Below are positions 1-9,478 of a stretch of 64,000 nt of DNA, one piece after another. Made by a program: the position numbers and the translations under genes. Positions within the stretch are counted from its first letter, which is position 1. Each line of letters begins with the position of its first letter. Source of the DNA: Streptococcus respiraculi. GTDB taxonomy: Bacteria; Bacillota; Bacilli; Lactobacillales; Streptococcaceae. A model generated the notes under the pieces. That model was given only the letters and a program-made list of their open reading frames with translations, was not told the DNA's origin and searched no databases. The DNA is taken from the NCBI RefSeq assembly GCF_003595525.1, contig NZ_CP022680.1:584001-648000 (forward strand), read 5' to 3'.

Positions 1-699
<699 letters not shown>

Positions 700-796
700 G
701 TAAAAAATGAAATATTCTGACAATTTTTGTGAGAATGATAGGTGTTTTCTCGTTTTTTGTGATAAAATGAAAAAAAGAAAGATTTTGGAGGACAAT

Positions 797-1732
797 ATGC
801 CATCAACCAAGACACAGATTGCTGGTTTTCCGTTTGAAAACTGTTTGATGAATGCCGCGGGGGTTGCCTGCATGACGATTGCAGAGTTAGAAGAGGTAAG
901 AATGTCCCAAGCAGGAACCTTTGTGACCAAGACTGCGACCTTAGAAGCGCGTATTGGGAATCCTGAACCACGTTATCAGGATGTTCCGCTTGGATCGATT
1001 AACTCGATGGGATTGCCAAATCAAGGTTTGGATTATTATTTGGATTATCTTTTGGAATTGCAGGCAAAAGAACCGAATCAAACCTTTTTCCTTTCCTTGG
1101 TCGGACTGTCTCAGGAAGAAACTCATACGCTATTAAAACAAGTGGAATCGAGTGAGTTTAAGGGCTTAACCGAGTTGAATTTGTCCTGTCCAAATGTGCC
1201 AGGCAAACCACAAATTGCCTATGATTTTGAAACGACAGAGGCTATTTTAAGAGAGGTATTTAGCTACTTTACCAAACCTCTTGGGATTAAGTTGCCTCCT
1301 TACTTTGATATGGCACATTTTGATCAGGCAGCAGCGATTTTTAACCAATTTCCGCTCGCTTTTGTCAACTGTGTTAACTCAATTGGAAATGGTCTCTACA
1401 TTGAAGATGAGTCAGTTGTCATTCGTCCTAAAAATGGATTTGGAGGAATCGGTGGAGAATATATCAAGCCGACTGCTCTGGCCAATGTCCACGCTTTCTA
1501 TCAGCGGTTGAAACCAGAAATCCAAATCATTGGAACTGGAGGAGTTCTGACAGGTCGTGATGCTTTTGAGCATATCCTTTGTGGGGCTAGTATGGTGCAG
1601 GTCGGAACCACCCTTCACAAGGAAGGTGTTGTCGCTTTCGAGCGTATCACAGCAGAATTGAAAGCCATTATGGCAGAAAAAGGCTATGAAAGTTTAGACG
1701 ATTTCCGTGGGAAATTACAGTATATAGAGTAG
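797..1732 (+). CDS. pyrD: Dihydroorotate dehydrogenase, class 1A
   Basis: Oxidises dihydroorotate to orotate in pyrimidine synthesis. It is 311 aa, the size of the soluble homodimeric fumarate-dependent class 1A enzyme (PyrDA). The [13 protein letters not shown] loop carries the class 1 active-site cysteine, and the C-terminal [16 protein letters not shown] segment matches the FMN phosphate-binding region. The frame is open 30 codons further upstream, but ATG 797 has a GGAGGA site 5 nt away and starts at the conserved N-terminus. It is monocistronic, with a terminator right after the stop. Confidence 0.95.
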   Translation: MPSTKTQIAGFPFENCLMNAAGVACMTIAELEEVRMSQAGTFVTKTATLEARIGNPEPRYQDVPLGSINSMGLPNQGLDYYLDYLLELQAKEPNQTFFLSLVGLSQEETHTLLKQVESSEFKGLTELNLSCPNVPGKPQIAYDFETTEAILREVFSYFTKPLGIKLPPYFDMAHFDQAAAIFNQFPLAFVNCVNSIGNGLYIEDESVVIRPKNGFGGIGGEYIKPTALANVHAFYQRLKPEIQIIGTGGVLTGRDAFEHILCGASMVQVGTTLHKEGVVAFERITAELKAIMAEKGYESLDDFRGKLQYIE

Positions 1733-1737
1733 GCAAT

Positions 1738-1771
1738 TCAGGTGAAAATCAGTGGATTTTCACCTGTTTTT
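1738..1771 (+). terminator. Terminator after pyrD
   Basis: An 11-bp perfect stem AGGTGAAAATC, AGTG loop and GATTTTCACCT is followed by GTTTTT, 6 bp after the pyrD stop. Confidence 0.85.
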
Positions 1772-1833
1772 CATAGGAATTACCTAGCTTTTTCAAGGGG
1801 AATAGCGTATACTAAAAGAAGGAGGGATGTATC

Positions 1834-3108
1834 ATGAAGAGAAGACGAGATCGGATTGGCAAACGCAGACGTAAGCAGCGGAAGAAATGGCGTGGTTATG
1901 TCTTTTTATTGCCGCTAGTGATGGTTGGATTAGCAGGGCTTATCTATGGTGGCGCGATTCTTTGGTCTCGCTTTTCATCTGTATCACTATCAACCAAACC
2001 TTCGTCTAGTACAGATGTAGCAGGAGCAAAAGAGCCTGTGACGCCGGAACAAACAGCACAGACAGCCCGCATCATGGCGCACGGGGACTTGCTTTACCAT
2101 GATATTGTTTATTGGAGTGCCGAGCAACCTGACGGTCAGTATGATTTTACGGAGAATTTTACCTATGTCAAGCCCTGGATTGAGCAAGCAGATTTTGCGA
2201 TAGCGGACTTTGAAGGGACAATTTCCCCAGACTATCCTCTGGGGGGCTATCCCATGTTTAATGCTCCAGCCTCGGTGGTCAATGCTATTCAACAAACAGG
2301 CTATGATTTGGTTGATCTGGCCCACAATCATATTCTTGACTCTCATTTGTCAGGTCTTATCTCTACGGTGGATACGTTTAGGCAAGTCGGTGTGGATACA
2401 GTCGGAGTTTATCGCGATGGCAATCGCGCGACAGCGCCCATTTACATCAAGGAAGTGAACGGGATAAAAATAGCGGTCCTTGCCTATGCCTACGGCTTTA
2501 ATGGTATGGAAGCAACTCTCTCTCAAGAAGAATATGACAACTATCTGTCTGATTTGAATCTGGAGCGGATGAAGTCAGAGATTGAGCGAGCCGAAGCAGA
2601 AGCGGATATCACGATTGTCATGCCACAAATGGGAGTTGAATACCAGCTGGAGCCGACCGAAGAGCAGGTGGCTCTCTATCGTCAAATGGTGGAATGGGGC
2701 GCAGATATTATTTTTGGAGGGCATCCGCATGTAGCAGAGCCAACTGAAATCATCGAAAAAGACGGAGAACGAAAACTCATCGTTTATTCAATGGGAAATT
2801 TTTTGTCCAATCAGCGCATAGAAACCATGGAAGGAGTTCAAAACTTTCAGTGGACTGAGCGTGGAGTTTTAATGGATGTGACCATTGAAAAGAAAGAGGG
2901 CAAAACGCGGATTCAGACTGCTACAGCGCATCCGACCTGGGTCAGTCGTGTGCCAAAAGAAGGGACAGATTTGTTTACCTATCAAACCTTTGTCCTTGAA
3001 GACTTTATCGAGGGTGGACAGCATCGTCATCTGCTCGATGAGGAAACCAAGGCGCGGATAGACCTTGCCTATCAAGAGATGAAGGACTTTATGGGCTTGA
3101 ACTGGTGA
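1834..3108 (+). CDS. CapA-like membrane-anchored phosphatase (PGA_cap family)
   Basis: A 424-aa protein with a very basic N-terminus, one membrane segment at about residues 22-45 and a large extracellular domain. The calcineurin-like PGA_cap fold is shown by HGDLLYHD (about 88), ADFEGTISPD, LAHNHILD, GGHPHVAEP and YSMGNFLSNQ, which together supply the metal-binding Asp, His and Asn residues. The family is named after poly-gamma-glutamate synthesis, but no capB or capC homologue is nearby, so a general surface phosphatase role is as likely. A GGAGGG site precedes ATG 1834. The stop overlaps a possible GTG start of the next gene. Confidence 0.85.
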   Translation: MKRRRDRIGKRRRKQRKKWRGYVFLLPLVMVGLAGLIYGGAILWSRFSSVSLSTKPSSSTDVAGAKEPVTPEQTAQTARIMAHGDLLYHDIVYWSAEQPDGQYDFTENFTYVKPWIEQADFAIADFEGTISPDYPLGGYPMFNAPASVVNAIQQTGYDLVDLAHNHILDSHLSGLISTVDTFRQVGVDTVGVYRDGNRATAPIYIKEVNGIKIAVLAYAYGFNGMEATLSQEEYDNYLSDLNLERMKSEIERAEAEADITIVMPQMGVEYQLEPTEEQVALYRQMVEWGADIIFGGHPHVAEPTEIIEKDGERKLIVYSMGNFLSNQRIETMEGVQNFQWTERGVLMDVTIEKKEGKTRIQTATAHPTWVSRVPKEGTDLFTYQTFVLEDFIEGGQHRHLLDEETKARIDLAYQEMKDFMGLNW

Positions 3109-3131
3109 GTGAAGAATTAAAGGATGAAAAA

Positions 3132-3986
3132 ATGGCAATAAAAGCAGTCGTAACCGACATGGATGGAACCTTTTTAGATGATTGTGGTGGATTTGATCGC
3201 AAGCGGTTTGAGCGGATCTTGCTGGAGTTGGAAGAGCGGGGGATTCTCTTTATCGTAGCAAGTGGCAATAGTTTGGAACGCTTGCTGGATCTTTTTGAAG
3301 GTTTTGAGGATCGAATCCTGTTTCTGGCAGAAAATGGTGGTCTTTTTTACCACAAGCGGGAAACGGTGTTTCGCAAGACCCTGGATTCTAGCCTGATTGA
3401 AAAACTGGTTGAATATTATAGAGACAAGGCGGCAGACTATTGTTTGATGATTTCAAGCGACCAACATATGTACATCGATGAGCGTGCGCCGCAGCCGTTT
3501 GCAAAGACAAACTTAGCGATTACAGAAGCGCAGTTGCAGGCTTTTTGGGATAAGATTGTGCGTCTTGCGGACCTGCGTGATGTGCCTGATGAGGTAGCCA
3601 TTACCCATGCAGGATTTTGGGTCAAAGAGGAATTGGTGGATACATTGGTCGCAGAATGCAACCGTGTCTTTGGTGAAGAGCTACTTGCGGTGACCAGTGG
3701 TTATGGCTCAGTGAGCATTTTACCAAAGGGAGTGCATAAGGCTTGGGGGCTGGAGCAAATCTTGCAACCGCTAGGGATTGAGGCGGGGGATGTTCTTGCT
3801 TTTGGCGATAGTGACAATGATTTAGAGCTATTAGCCTATGCAGGGCATTCTTATGCCATGGACAATGCAGGTGAGCGTGTCAAGGCAGTAGCTAAAAACC
3901 TTGCTCCGTCGCATGTTGAGCAGGGAGTTCTTACAGTGATTGAAGAGTATATGGCAGGAGAAGAAGATGCAGCAACCAAAGATTAA
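3132..3986 (+). CDS. HAD phosphatase, Cof/YidA type (first of a tandem pair)
   Basis: A 284-aa Cof-type sugar-phosphate phosphatase. Motif I is TDMDGTFLD near the N-terminus, and the C-terminal FGDSDNDLELL binds magnesium. A GTG at 3105 overlaps the capA-like stop, but ATG 3132 has AAAGGATG upstream and begins at the conserved sequence, so it is preferred. The substrate cannot be read from sequence. The next gene is a paralogue and overlaps by 20 bp, so the two are translated together. Confidence 0.88.
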   Translation: MAIKAVVTDMDGTFLDDCGGFDRKRFERILLELEERGILFIVASGNSLERLLDLFEGFEDRILFLAENGGLFYHKRETVFRKTLDSSLIEKLVEYYRDKAADYCLMISSDQHMYIDERAPQPFAKTNLAITEAQLQAFWDKIVRLADLRDVPDEVAITHAGFWVKEELVDTLVAECNRVFGEELLAVTSGYGSVSILPKGVHKAWGLEQILQPLGIEAGDVLAFGDSDNDLELLAYAGHSYAMDNAGERVKAVAKNLAPSHVEQGVLTVIEEYMAGEEDAATKD

Positions 3987-4785
3987 GCTAATTGCTTTTG
4001 ATATGGACGGGACCTTTTTAAATTCACAGAATGACTATGATCGCAAGCGATTTGCTCGTATTTGGCAGCAACTGCAAGAGCGTGGTATTCGAGTGGCAGC
4101 TATCTCAGGCAATCAATACCAGCAAATCAAGTCTTTTTTCCCAGATGTTCATGACCAGATGACCATTGTGTCAGAAGTCGGCTCGGTTATTGTGGAAGAT
4201 GGTCAGCGGATTGCAGTGTCTCATTTTGACGCAACAACGGTAGCCGATTTGCTTGCCTTGTTGGATCAGAAGAATCTCTTGGATCGTTGTTCTATAAGCG
4301 GGCTGAAAGCACTCTACTTTGCTCAGAATGCCCCAGCGGATTTTAAGCAATTGATCACCAAACATAATTACGAATGGCAGGAAATAGAGGACTTGCGAGT
4401 CTTGCCAGACGATGACTTTACTATATTGACCTTGGATGTGCCAGAAATGGATATTCAGACCTTGGTGGCGGAGCTCAATGCGACAGGAAAGGGGAAGGCG
4501 CGTGCGGTATCGAGTGGCTTTAACTTCATCGATATTGTGCATCCAGAGGTTAATAAAGGTCTTGCGCTTGAGTTTTTGGCTAAGCGCTGGCAGATAGAGC
4601 CGTCTGAAATCATGACCTTTGGTGACAGCGACAACGATTTGGAGATGTTGGTTTACGCAGACTATTCTTATGCCATGGCAGGTAGTCCAAAGAGTGTCTG
4701 CCATGCAGCCAAATTCCAGGCTCCGTCTAATGATGTTTCAGGAGTCTTACAGGTGATTGAAGAAGTGGTCTTGAGAGCTGAGTAG
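3967..4785 (+). CDS. HAD phosphatase, Cof/YidA type (second of a tandem pair)
   Basis: A 272-aa paralogue of the preceding HAD protein, sharing FDMDGTFLN and FGDSDNDLEML and the same spacing between them. ATG 3967 lies inside the end of the upstream gene with AGGAGAAG as its ribosome site; an in-frame ATG at 3940 lacks one. The pair looks like a local duplication that has diverged. Substrate unknown. Confidence 0.88.
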   Translation: MQQPKIKLIAFDMDGTFLNSQNDYDRKRFARIWQQLQERGIRVAAISGNQYQQIKSFFPDVHDQMTIVSEVGSVIVEDGQRIAVSHFDATTVADLLALLDQKNLLDRCSISGLKALYFAQNAPADFKQLITKHNYEWQEIEDLRVLPDDDFTILTLDVPEMDIQTLVAELNATGKGKARAVSSGFNFIDIVHPEVNKGLALEFLAKRWQIEPSEIMTFGDSDNDLEMLVYADYSYAMAGSPKSVCHAAKFQAPSNDVSGVLQVIEEVVLRAE

Positions 4786-4847
4786 GTAAGTCCAGTCCAC
4801 AAGGAAATATCCTAAAATAGAACGACCAGTCTAGCAATCTCCTTTCA

Positions 4848-4876
4848 TTGTCAGAATGATGGAGGTGTGCTATACT
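4848..4876 (+). promoter_or_regulatory. Promoter of the DUF915 gene, probably leaderless
   Basis: TTGTCA (4848-4853), 17 nt, then TATACT (4871-4876) with an extended TGC just before it. The ATG at 4885 begins 8 nt after the -10 box, and there is no Shine-Dalgarno sequence in that gap. Confidence 0.65.
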
Positions 4877-4884
4877 AATCTATT

Positions 4885-5763
4885 ATGTTCAGAAAGAAAT
4901 CAAAGTATGCTGTCGTTCTTGCCATTGTGGTGCTAATTGGGGCATTTATAGGGGCTATCGTCTTGCGTCCAAGGCTTGATACCAAGCATTTTATCCAATC
5001 AACCACCCCTACCCTCTTTTTTCACGGCTATGGTAGTAGTGCCAATGCGCAGACACATATGACGCAGGCAGCCAAGCAATCTGGGGTCACAAATACCATT
5101 ATCCGCGCAGAGGTGGATGAATATGGGGCAGTTACCTTGATGGGCAAGATTCCTAAAGGAGCGATCAATCCGATTGTGGAGGTCAATTATCAAGACAACC
5201 GTAATGCAGACTATCATCAAGATGCTCGTTATGCTAAGGCAGTTGTGACCAAGTTGCAGTCAACCTATGGATTCACCAAAATGAACATGGTTGGTCATTC
5301 CATGGGGAATATGTCGATTCTTTTCTATCTTTTGGACAATGCCCACGAAAAAGACCTCCCTCAAGTGCAGAAGCAGGTTCATATCGCCAATCATGTCAAT
5401 GGTTTGGAGGGACGGGATTTGCCAGAACGCCATCGTGTTGATGAAGTGACAGGACAGCCCGAGGAGATGAGTGCCAGTTATCAGCAGCTGCTTGCTCTTC
5501 GTGAGCAATATCCCAATCAGCAAATCGATGTCTTAAATATCTATGGAGATGTGAAAGATGAGTCCGATGGCTCTGTGCTCAATGCCTCTTCTAAAAGTTT
5601 AAAATATCTTCTCTTAGATCGTGCCAAATCCTATCGGGAAGAAAAAATGACAGGCAAACTAGCCCAGCATAGCCAACTGCATGAGAATCCTGCAGTCGAT
5701 GCCTTGCTGATTGAATTTTTATGGGGAAATTATAGTGAATTGAATACAGGTTCTAAAGGTTAG
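4885..5763 (+). CDS. DUF915 alpha/beta hydrolase, membrane-anchored
   Basis: A 292-aa alpha/beta hydrolase of the DUF915 family, common in Gram-positive cocci. Residues 8-28 form a signal anchor, so the enzyme is probably extracellular. TPTLFFHGYGSS is the oxyanion-side strand and MVGHSMGNMS contains the GHSMG nucleophile elbow. The substrate is unknown. Translation probably starts on a leaderless transcript. The last ten residues (YSELNTGSKG) come from the end of a dispersed repeat, so the original C-terminus has been replaced. Confidence 0.85.
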   Translation: MFRKKSKYAVVLAIVVLIGAFIGAIVLRPRLDTKHFIQSTTPTLFFHGYGSSANAQTHMTQAAKQSGVTNTIIRAEVDEYGAVTLMGKIPKGAINPIVEVNYQDNRNADYHQDARYAKAVVTKLQSTYGFTKMNMVGHSMGNMSILFYLLDNAHEKDLPQVQKQVHIANHVNGLEGRDLPERHRVDEVTGQPEEMSASYQQLLALREQYPNQQIDVLNIYGDVKDESDGSVLNASSKSLKYLLLDRAKSYREEKMTGKLAQHSQLHENPAVDALLIEFLWGNYSELNTGSKG

Positions 5764-5888
5764 GACATCGTTCAGTCGCTTTGCTTCAAGAGTCCAGTGG
5801 ACTGTTGAAGGTTGGAAATAGAGATTATGGGGTAATCCTCAATTCACGCCAGTTCTATCTTGCCCTATTCCTTTCTCAATCCACTATA
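5731..5888 (+). repeat. TATAGTG-ended dispersed repeat, copy A1
   Basis: A 158-bp element beginning TATAGTGAATTGAAT and ending CTCAATCCACTATA, which are imperfect terminal inverted repeats. Inside is a single copy of the unit amplified as a 60-bp array at 46861-47220 (GTCCAGTGGACTG palindrome plus a GGGTAATCC stretch, here in reverse). Its left end encodes the C-terminus of the DUF915 protein. Confidence 0.75.
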
Positions 5889-5892
5889 GTTT

Positions 5893-5935
5893 AAAAGCGA
5901 GTAAACACAAAAGTTACTCGCTTTCTTATTTTTAG
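5893..5935. terminator. Terminator hairpin downstream of copy A1
   Basis: AAGCGAGTAA and TTACTCGCTT form a 10-bp stem followed by a T-rich stretch. It separates the DUF915 gene from the convergent TetR gene and could act in both directions. Confidence 0.65.
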
Positions 5936-6048
5936 ACACGGGTTACAACAATCCACTGGATTGTTTCGGATTGAAGAAAAAGTTTTTTTTTGAGATACTT
6001 TTCTTAGGTAGAGCGAACAGAAATGTATAGGAACTTTCGTGCTATCAG

Positions 6049-6582
6049 TCATGGTAATAATTTTAGGACAAGACAAGTCATCTCAGTTGGGGATTCGAGT
6101 TTTCCTTTGTTGATCCAAGCTTGGACAATGCCAAAAAAGGCATTAGCAAGGTAGATGCTACGGTAGTCTTTTTCGACTTCTGACAAAGGCTCAAGAATGC
6201 TACGGTCTGCCAAGTCATTGTTGATAAAGAGGCGGACCTTGTTGATCAGAAAAGCTTGGATTTCCTGGCTACCGTTGTGGGTCAGTAGGGCAGATAGGAG
6301 CTGTTCGCGAGAGAGGAGAATGAAGATTTCAAGGAAAACCTCCTTGCGGTCGCGTTTATGCTGGGTCACAATATCTTCAATCTCGACAAAAAGAGCTTCT
6401 TGGTAGGCTTCAATCAGCTGGTATTTGTCTCGATAGTGGGTGTAAAAGCTGGAACGGCTGATGCCTGCTGTCTGGGCAAGATGTGTAGTCGTAATCTCGT
6501 TGAACGGTTGGTGCTGCAAACAGTTCACCATTGCATTGAGGATTGCTTTTTTGGTATCTTCGCGTCGTGTATCTCCACCCAT
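6049..6582 (-). CDS. TetR/AcrR family transcriptional regulator
   Basis: A 177-aa regulator with an N-terminal helix-turn-helix (about residues 10-55, including TTTHLAQTAGISRSSFYTHY) and a ligand domain of the TetR_C_33-like type. The open frame extends to 6612, but ATG 6582 has AAAGGAG at proper spacing, and the upstream ATG lies inside an operator palindrome. It is divergent from the YhgE/Pip gene; twin palindromes in the intergenic region suggest that it represses both genes. The ligand is unknown. Confidence 0.87.
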   Translation of the reverse strand: MGGDTRREDTKKAILNAMVNCLQHQPFNEITTTHLAQTAGISRSSFYTHYRDKYQLIEAYQEALFVEIEDIVTQHKRDRKEVFLEIFILLSREQLLSALLTHNGSQEIQAFLINKVRLFINNDLADRSILEPLSEVEKDYRSIYLANAFFGIVQAWINKGKLESPTEMTCLVLKLLP

Positions 6583-6601
6583 GATTTCTCCTTTGTGTAC
6601 A

Positions 6602-6624
6602 TTTTTGGACATTGTGTCTAAAAA
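6602..6624. promoter_or_regulatory. Operator 1 for the TetR regulator
   Basis: TTTTTGGACA-TTG-TGTCTAAAAA: 10-bp arms with one mismatch and a 3-nt centre, placed just upstream of the TetR start. A near-identical copy lies at 6679-6699. TetR binding is inferred from symmetry, duplication and position. Confidence 0.7.
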
Positions 6625-6637
6625 CGGTTTTTGAAAC

Positions 6638-6665
6638 TTGATTTTGCTTTCTAGCTTTGTATAAT
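6638..6665 (+). promoter_or_regulatory. Promoter of the YhgE/Pip gene
   Basis: TTGATT (6638-6643) and a perfect TATAAT (6660-6665) are 16 nt apart. The predicted start is near 6672, so operator 2 (6679-6699) would lie in the first transcribed bases. Confidence 0.55.
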
Positions 6666-6678
6666 ATACTATATCACA

Positions 6679-6699
6679 TTTTGGACAGTGTGTCTAAAG
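6679..6699. promoter_or_regulatory. Operator 2 for the TetR regulator
   Basis: TTTTGGACA-GTG-TGTCTAAAG, the same palindrome as operator 1. It lies between the predicted transcript start and the AAAGGAG site of the YhgE/Pip gene, a position that would block initiation. Confidence 0.7.
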
Positions 6700-6708
6700 G
6701 AGAAGATT

Positions 6709-9177
6709 ATGTTAGAACAAATCAAGTATGTCTTAAAAAAACCAAGCCTATGGGTTGTGATGATTGGGGTAGCCTGCATTCCAGCCCTCTATAACCTCAG
6801 TTTTTTAACTTCCATGTGGGATCCCTATGGCAATCTCAAGGATTTGCCAGTTGCGGTGGTCAATGACGATCGACCGTCTGCATTTCAGGGCAAGGATTTG
6901 CGGATTGGGCAGGACATGGTGAAATCCATGAAAGAAGGGGAGAGTCTTGACTTTCACTTTGTATCAAGTGAAGATGCGGAAAAAGGCTTAGAAGCTGGTG
7001 ATTATTATATGATTGTCACTCTACCAGCTGATCTATCACAAAAGGCAGCCACTCTCTTGACAGATAAGCCCGAGCCATTAACCATCAACTATCAGACTTC
7101 AAAAGGTCACAGCTTTGTCGCCGCCAAAATGGGTGAATCAGCCATGAATAAACTTCAAGAATCGGTGTCTGAAAACATTACCCAGACTTACACGAGAGCA
7201 GTATTTTCGAGCATGTCACAAATGCAAGATGGCCTACATCAAGCCGCAAGCGGGGCGCAAGAACTCAGCCAAGGAAGTCAAGCGCTGGCTATAGGAGGAC
7301 AGACTCTTTCAAACGGTTTAGGAACGCTTGCGACATCGACCCAAACCTTATCAGACGGAGCAGGTCAGCTTCAGTCAGGTCTTGTGCAATATACGGACGG
7401 TGTGGCTCAGGCAGCAACTGGTGGGACAAGCCTTGTAAACGGCTTACTTCCTTATACAAATGGTGTAGAAAGTCTAGCAGGAGGAGCAAGCCAGCTCAAT
7501 GCCAAATCAGCTGACTTGCTGGCAGGAGTTCATCAATTACAGTCTGGTCAAGACCAGATTCAAGCGTTGGTCAACGGTGCGAATCGTATCAGTACTGGTT
7601 TATCTCAACTCGCTGCAGCGACTGCTTCATCTGATGAGCAGGAAGCAACCTTGACCAGTCTGAGCCAAGGGCTTTCTAGCTTGCAAGCAGGTATCAACGA
7701 TTTAAACACGCGTGTATCAGGATTGAGCCTTCCAAGTGTGGACACAGGGACCATTACCACTAGTTTACAGACGATTGGAGCTCACGCTCAAGCCATTATT
7801 GCCTCTAGTCAGGCAGATAAAGCTGCCAGTGTTGCTGCCCTCCAAGCAACAGCTGCTTATCAAGCTATGGATACCAACCAACAGGCAGAATTAGTAGCAG
7901 CAATCCAAGCGACTCCGTCTGAACGGGTCAGACAGGCGCAGGCGATTTTGCAAGAACTTGCTGGCATGCAAGCAAGTCTTGTAGCAGTGGGAAATGCCAG
8001 TGATATGACAGAGCAAGTGACGGCTCTTCAAACAGGTATCCAACAATTAGCAGACGGTGCCAATCAAGCCTTGCCAGGGGCTACTACGGCGATTACAGAA
8101 TTGTCTAGCGGGCTTCGTCAAGCAAATGCTGCCCTTTCCCAGCTCGCCTCAGGCAGTCAAGCCTTAGCAGGAGGAGTCGGTCAACTGCAGTCTGAGCTTT
8201 CAAGCGGTAGCGAGCGCTTAGTTCAAGGCGTGTCTCTTTATACCGATGCAGTTGGTCAATTAAGTAGTGGTGCGACCCAATTAGCTGCAAATAATGCTAA
8301 AGTCATGGCAGGAGCAGATCAATTGGCAACAGGTCTTGCAACCCTAGACAGCAATTCTGCAACTCTTGTGAACGGTGCAGAACGATTAGTAGACGGTTCT
8401 AGTCAATTGCAGGCAGGGGCGGGTCAACTGCAAAATGGTAGTCAAGAATTAGTCGCTGGAGTTGGTAAACTCCAAGTAGGAACGGACACCCTAGCAAGCT
8501 CCTTGAGCAAGGCGCATGAGCAGCTCTCTCTCGTCTCTGCTGAGCGTAGCAATGCAGATACCCTATCGCATCCAGTTACCCTTTCTCACGAAGATACAGA
8601 TAAGGCCCCAACGAATGGAGTAGGGATGGCGCCGTATATGGTGTCTGTTGCCCTCATGGTCGTAGCACTTTCAACCAATGTTATCTTTGCCAAGCGCATT
8701 GACGGAAAAGAGTACACATCACGTTCAGAGTGGGCTGTGAATAAACTTGTCATTAATGGTACGATTGCGACATTAGCCAGTGCGATTTTATATGGAGTGT
8801 TGCATTTGATTGGGGTTGAGCCAAGTCATCCGCTTGCGACTTTTGGTCTGATTCTCCTTGCGTCGTGGACATTTATGGCCTTGGTGACAGCCTTGATTGG
8901 CTGGAACAATCATTTGGGTTCCTTTGTTTCTCTCATCATCTTATTGTTGCAATTGGGGTCTAGCGCTGGAACCTATCCGATTGAGCTTAGCCCAAGCTTT
9001 TTCAAAAGAGTACAACCATATCTACCAATGACCTATACGGTATCAGGTCTTCGTCAGACCATTTCCATGGGCAATCACACTGGTCATCAAGTGGCCGTCT
9101 TGAGCCTCTTTCTTATTGGATTTATGGTGGCAGGACTACTGCTTTTTCGTCCTAACCAAGTTCAAGCTGAACAATAA
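6709..9177 (+). CDS. YhgE/Pip-type membrane protein
   Basis: An 822-aa protein of the YhgE/Pip (phage infection protein) family, related to ABC-2 type exporters. One N-terminal membrane segment (about residues 12-35) is followed by a long extracellular region of repeated G-x-x-x-L-x-x-G-type units (about 170-640, for example LSQGSQAL, LASGSQAL and LQNGSQEL), then four or five membrane segments at the C-terminus. ATG 6709 follows AAAGGAG; the frame is open from a GTG at 6688 that lies in the operator. The family includes the lactococcal phage c2 receptor; its normal job is not settled. Pairing with a TetR repressor fits an export or envelope-stress role. Confidence 0.88.
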   Translation: MLEQIKYVLKKPSLWVVMIGVACIPALYNLSFLTSMWDPYGNLKDLPVAVVNDDRPSAFQGKDLRIGQDMVKSMKEGESLDFHFVSSEDAEKGLEAGDYYMIVTLPADLSQKAATLLTDKPEPLTINYQTSKGHSFVAAKMGESAMNKLQESVSENITQTYTRAVFSSMSQMQDGLHQAASGAQELSQGSQALAIGGQTLSNGLGTLATSTQTLSDGAGQLQSGLVQYTDGVAQAATGGTSLVNGLLPYTNGVESLAGGASQLNAKSADLLAGVHQLQSGQDQIQALVNGANRISTGLSQLAAATASSDEQEATLTSLSQGLSSLQAGINDLNTRVSGLSLPSVDTGTITTSLQTIGAHAQAIIASSQADKAASVAALQATAAYQAMDTNQQAELVAAIQATPSERVRQAQAILQELAGMQASLVAVGNASDMTEQVTALQTGIQQLADGANQALPGATTAITELSSGLRQANAALSQLASGSQALAGGVGQLQSELSSGSERLVQGVSLYTDAVGQLSSGATQLAANNAKVMAGADQLATGLATLDSNSATLVNGAERLVDGSSQLQAGAGQLQNGSQELVAGVGKLQVGTDTLASSLSKAHEQLSLVSAERSNADTLSHPVTLSHEDTDKAPTNGVGMAPYMVSVALMVVALSTNVIFAKRIDGKEYTSRSEWAVNKLVINGTIATLASAILYGVLHLIGVEPSHPLATFGLILLASWTFMALVTALIGWNNHLGSFVSLIILLLQLGSSAGTYPIELSPSFFKRVQPYLPMTYTVSGLRQTISMGNHTGHQVAVLSLFLIGFMVAGLLLFRPNQVQAEQ

Positions 9178-9312
9178 GAACCTGTATTCACAGCTCAGCA
9201 ATTCTATTTGGGTCTTATTTTTCGCTACTCATCGTTGCTTTTTTCGAAATACAGTCAGTATTCCTTCAAAAAAGCGTCTAGATTATCGTAAAATAAGCGC
9301 CCGATTAGAAAT

Positions 9313-9412
9313 TATAGTGAATGGGATAAAGGTTGGGACATCGTTAAGTCGCTTTGATGAACACAGTTCTATCTGTAGCTCTTAGTCCGTGTTCAGTTCT
9401 CAATCCACTATA
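9313..9412 (+). repeat. TATAGTG-ended dispersed repeat, copy A2 (short form)
   Basis: A 100-bp copy from TATAGTGAATGGGATAAAGG to CTCAATCCACTATA. It lacks the nested BOX-like module; GACATCGTTAAGTCGC is the uninterrupted site that is split in copy A4. It makes up about a third of the gene-free stretch 9178-9478. The rest holds another GAATACAGGTTCTAAG motif and a terminator. Confidence 0.75.
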
Positions 9413-9435
9413 CTTCACTTATGAATACAGGTTCT

Positions 9436-9468
9436 AAGAAAATCCCCAGTCATTTGGGGATTTTTTTG
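9436..9468. terminator. Bidirectional terminator between the YhgE and S66 genes
   Basis: AAAATCCCC, AGTCATTT loop, GGGGATTTTTTT. Convergent genes flank it, and runs of A and T on the two sides suit termination in both directions. Confidence 0.8.
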
Positions 9469-9478
9469 TTATAGTCTT

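Noticed and set aside
1834..3108. Capsule (poly-gamma-glutamate) biosynthesis locus
   Set aside because: Only the CapA-like phosphatase is present; no CapB, CapC or other capsule gene lies near it.
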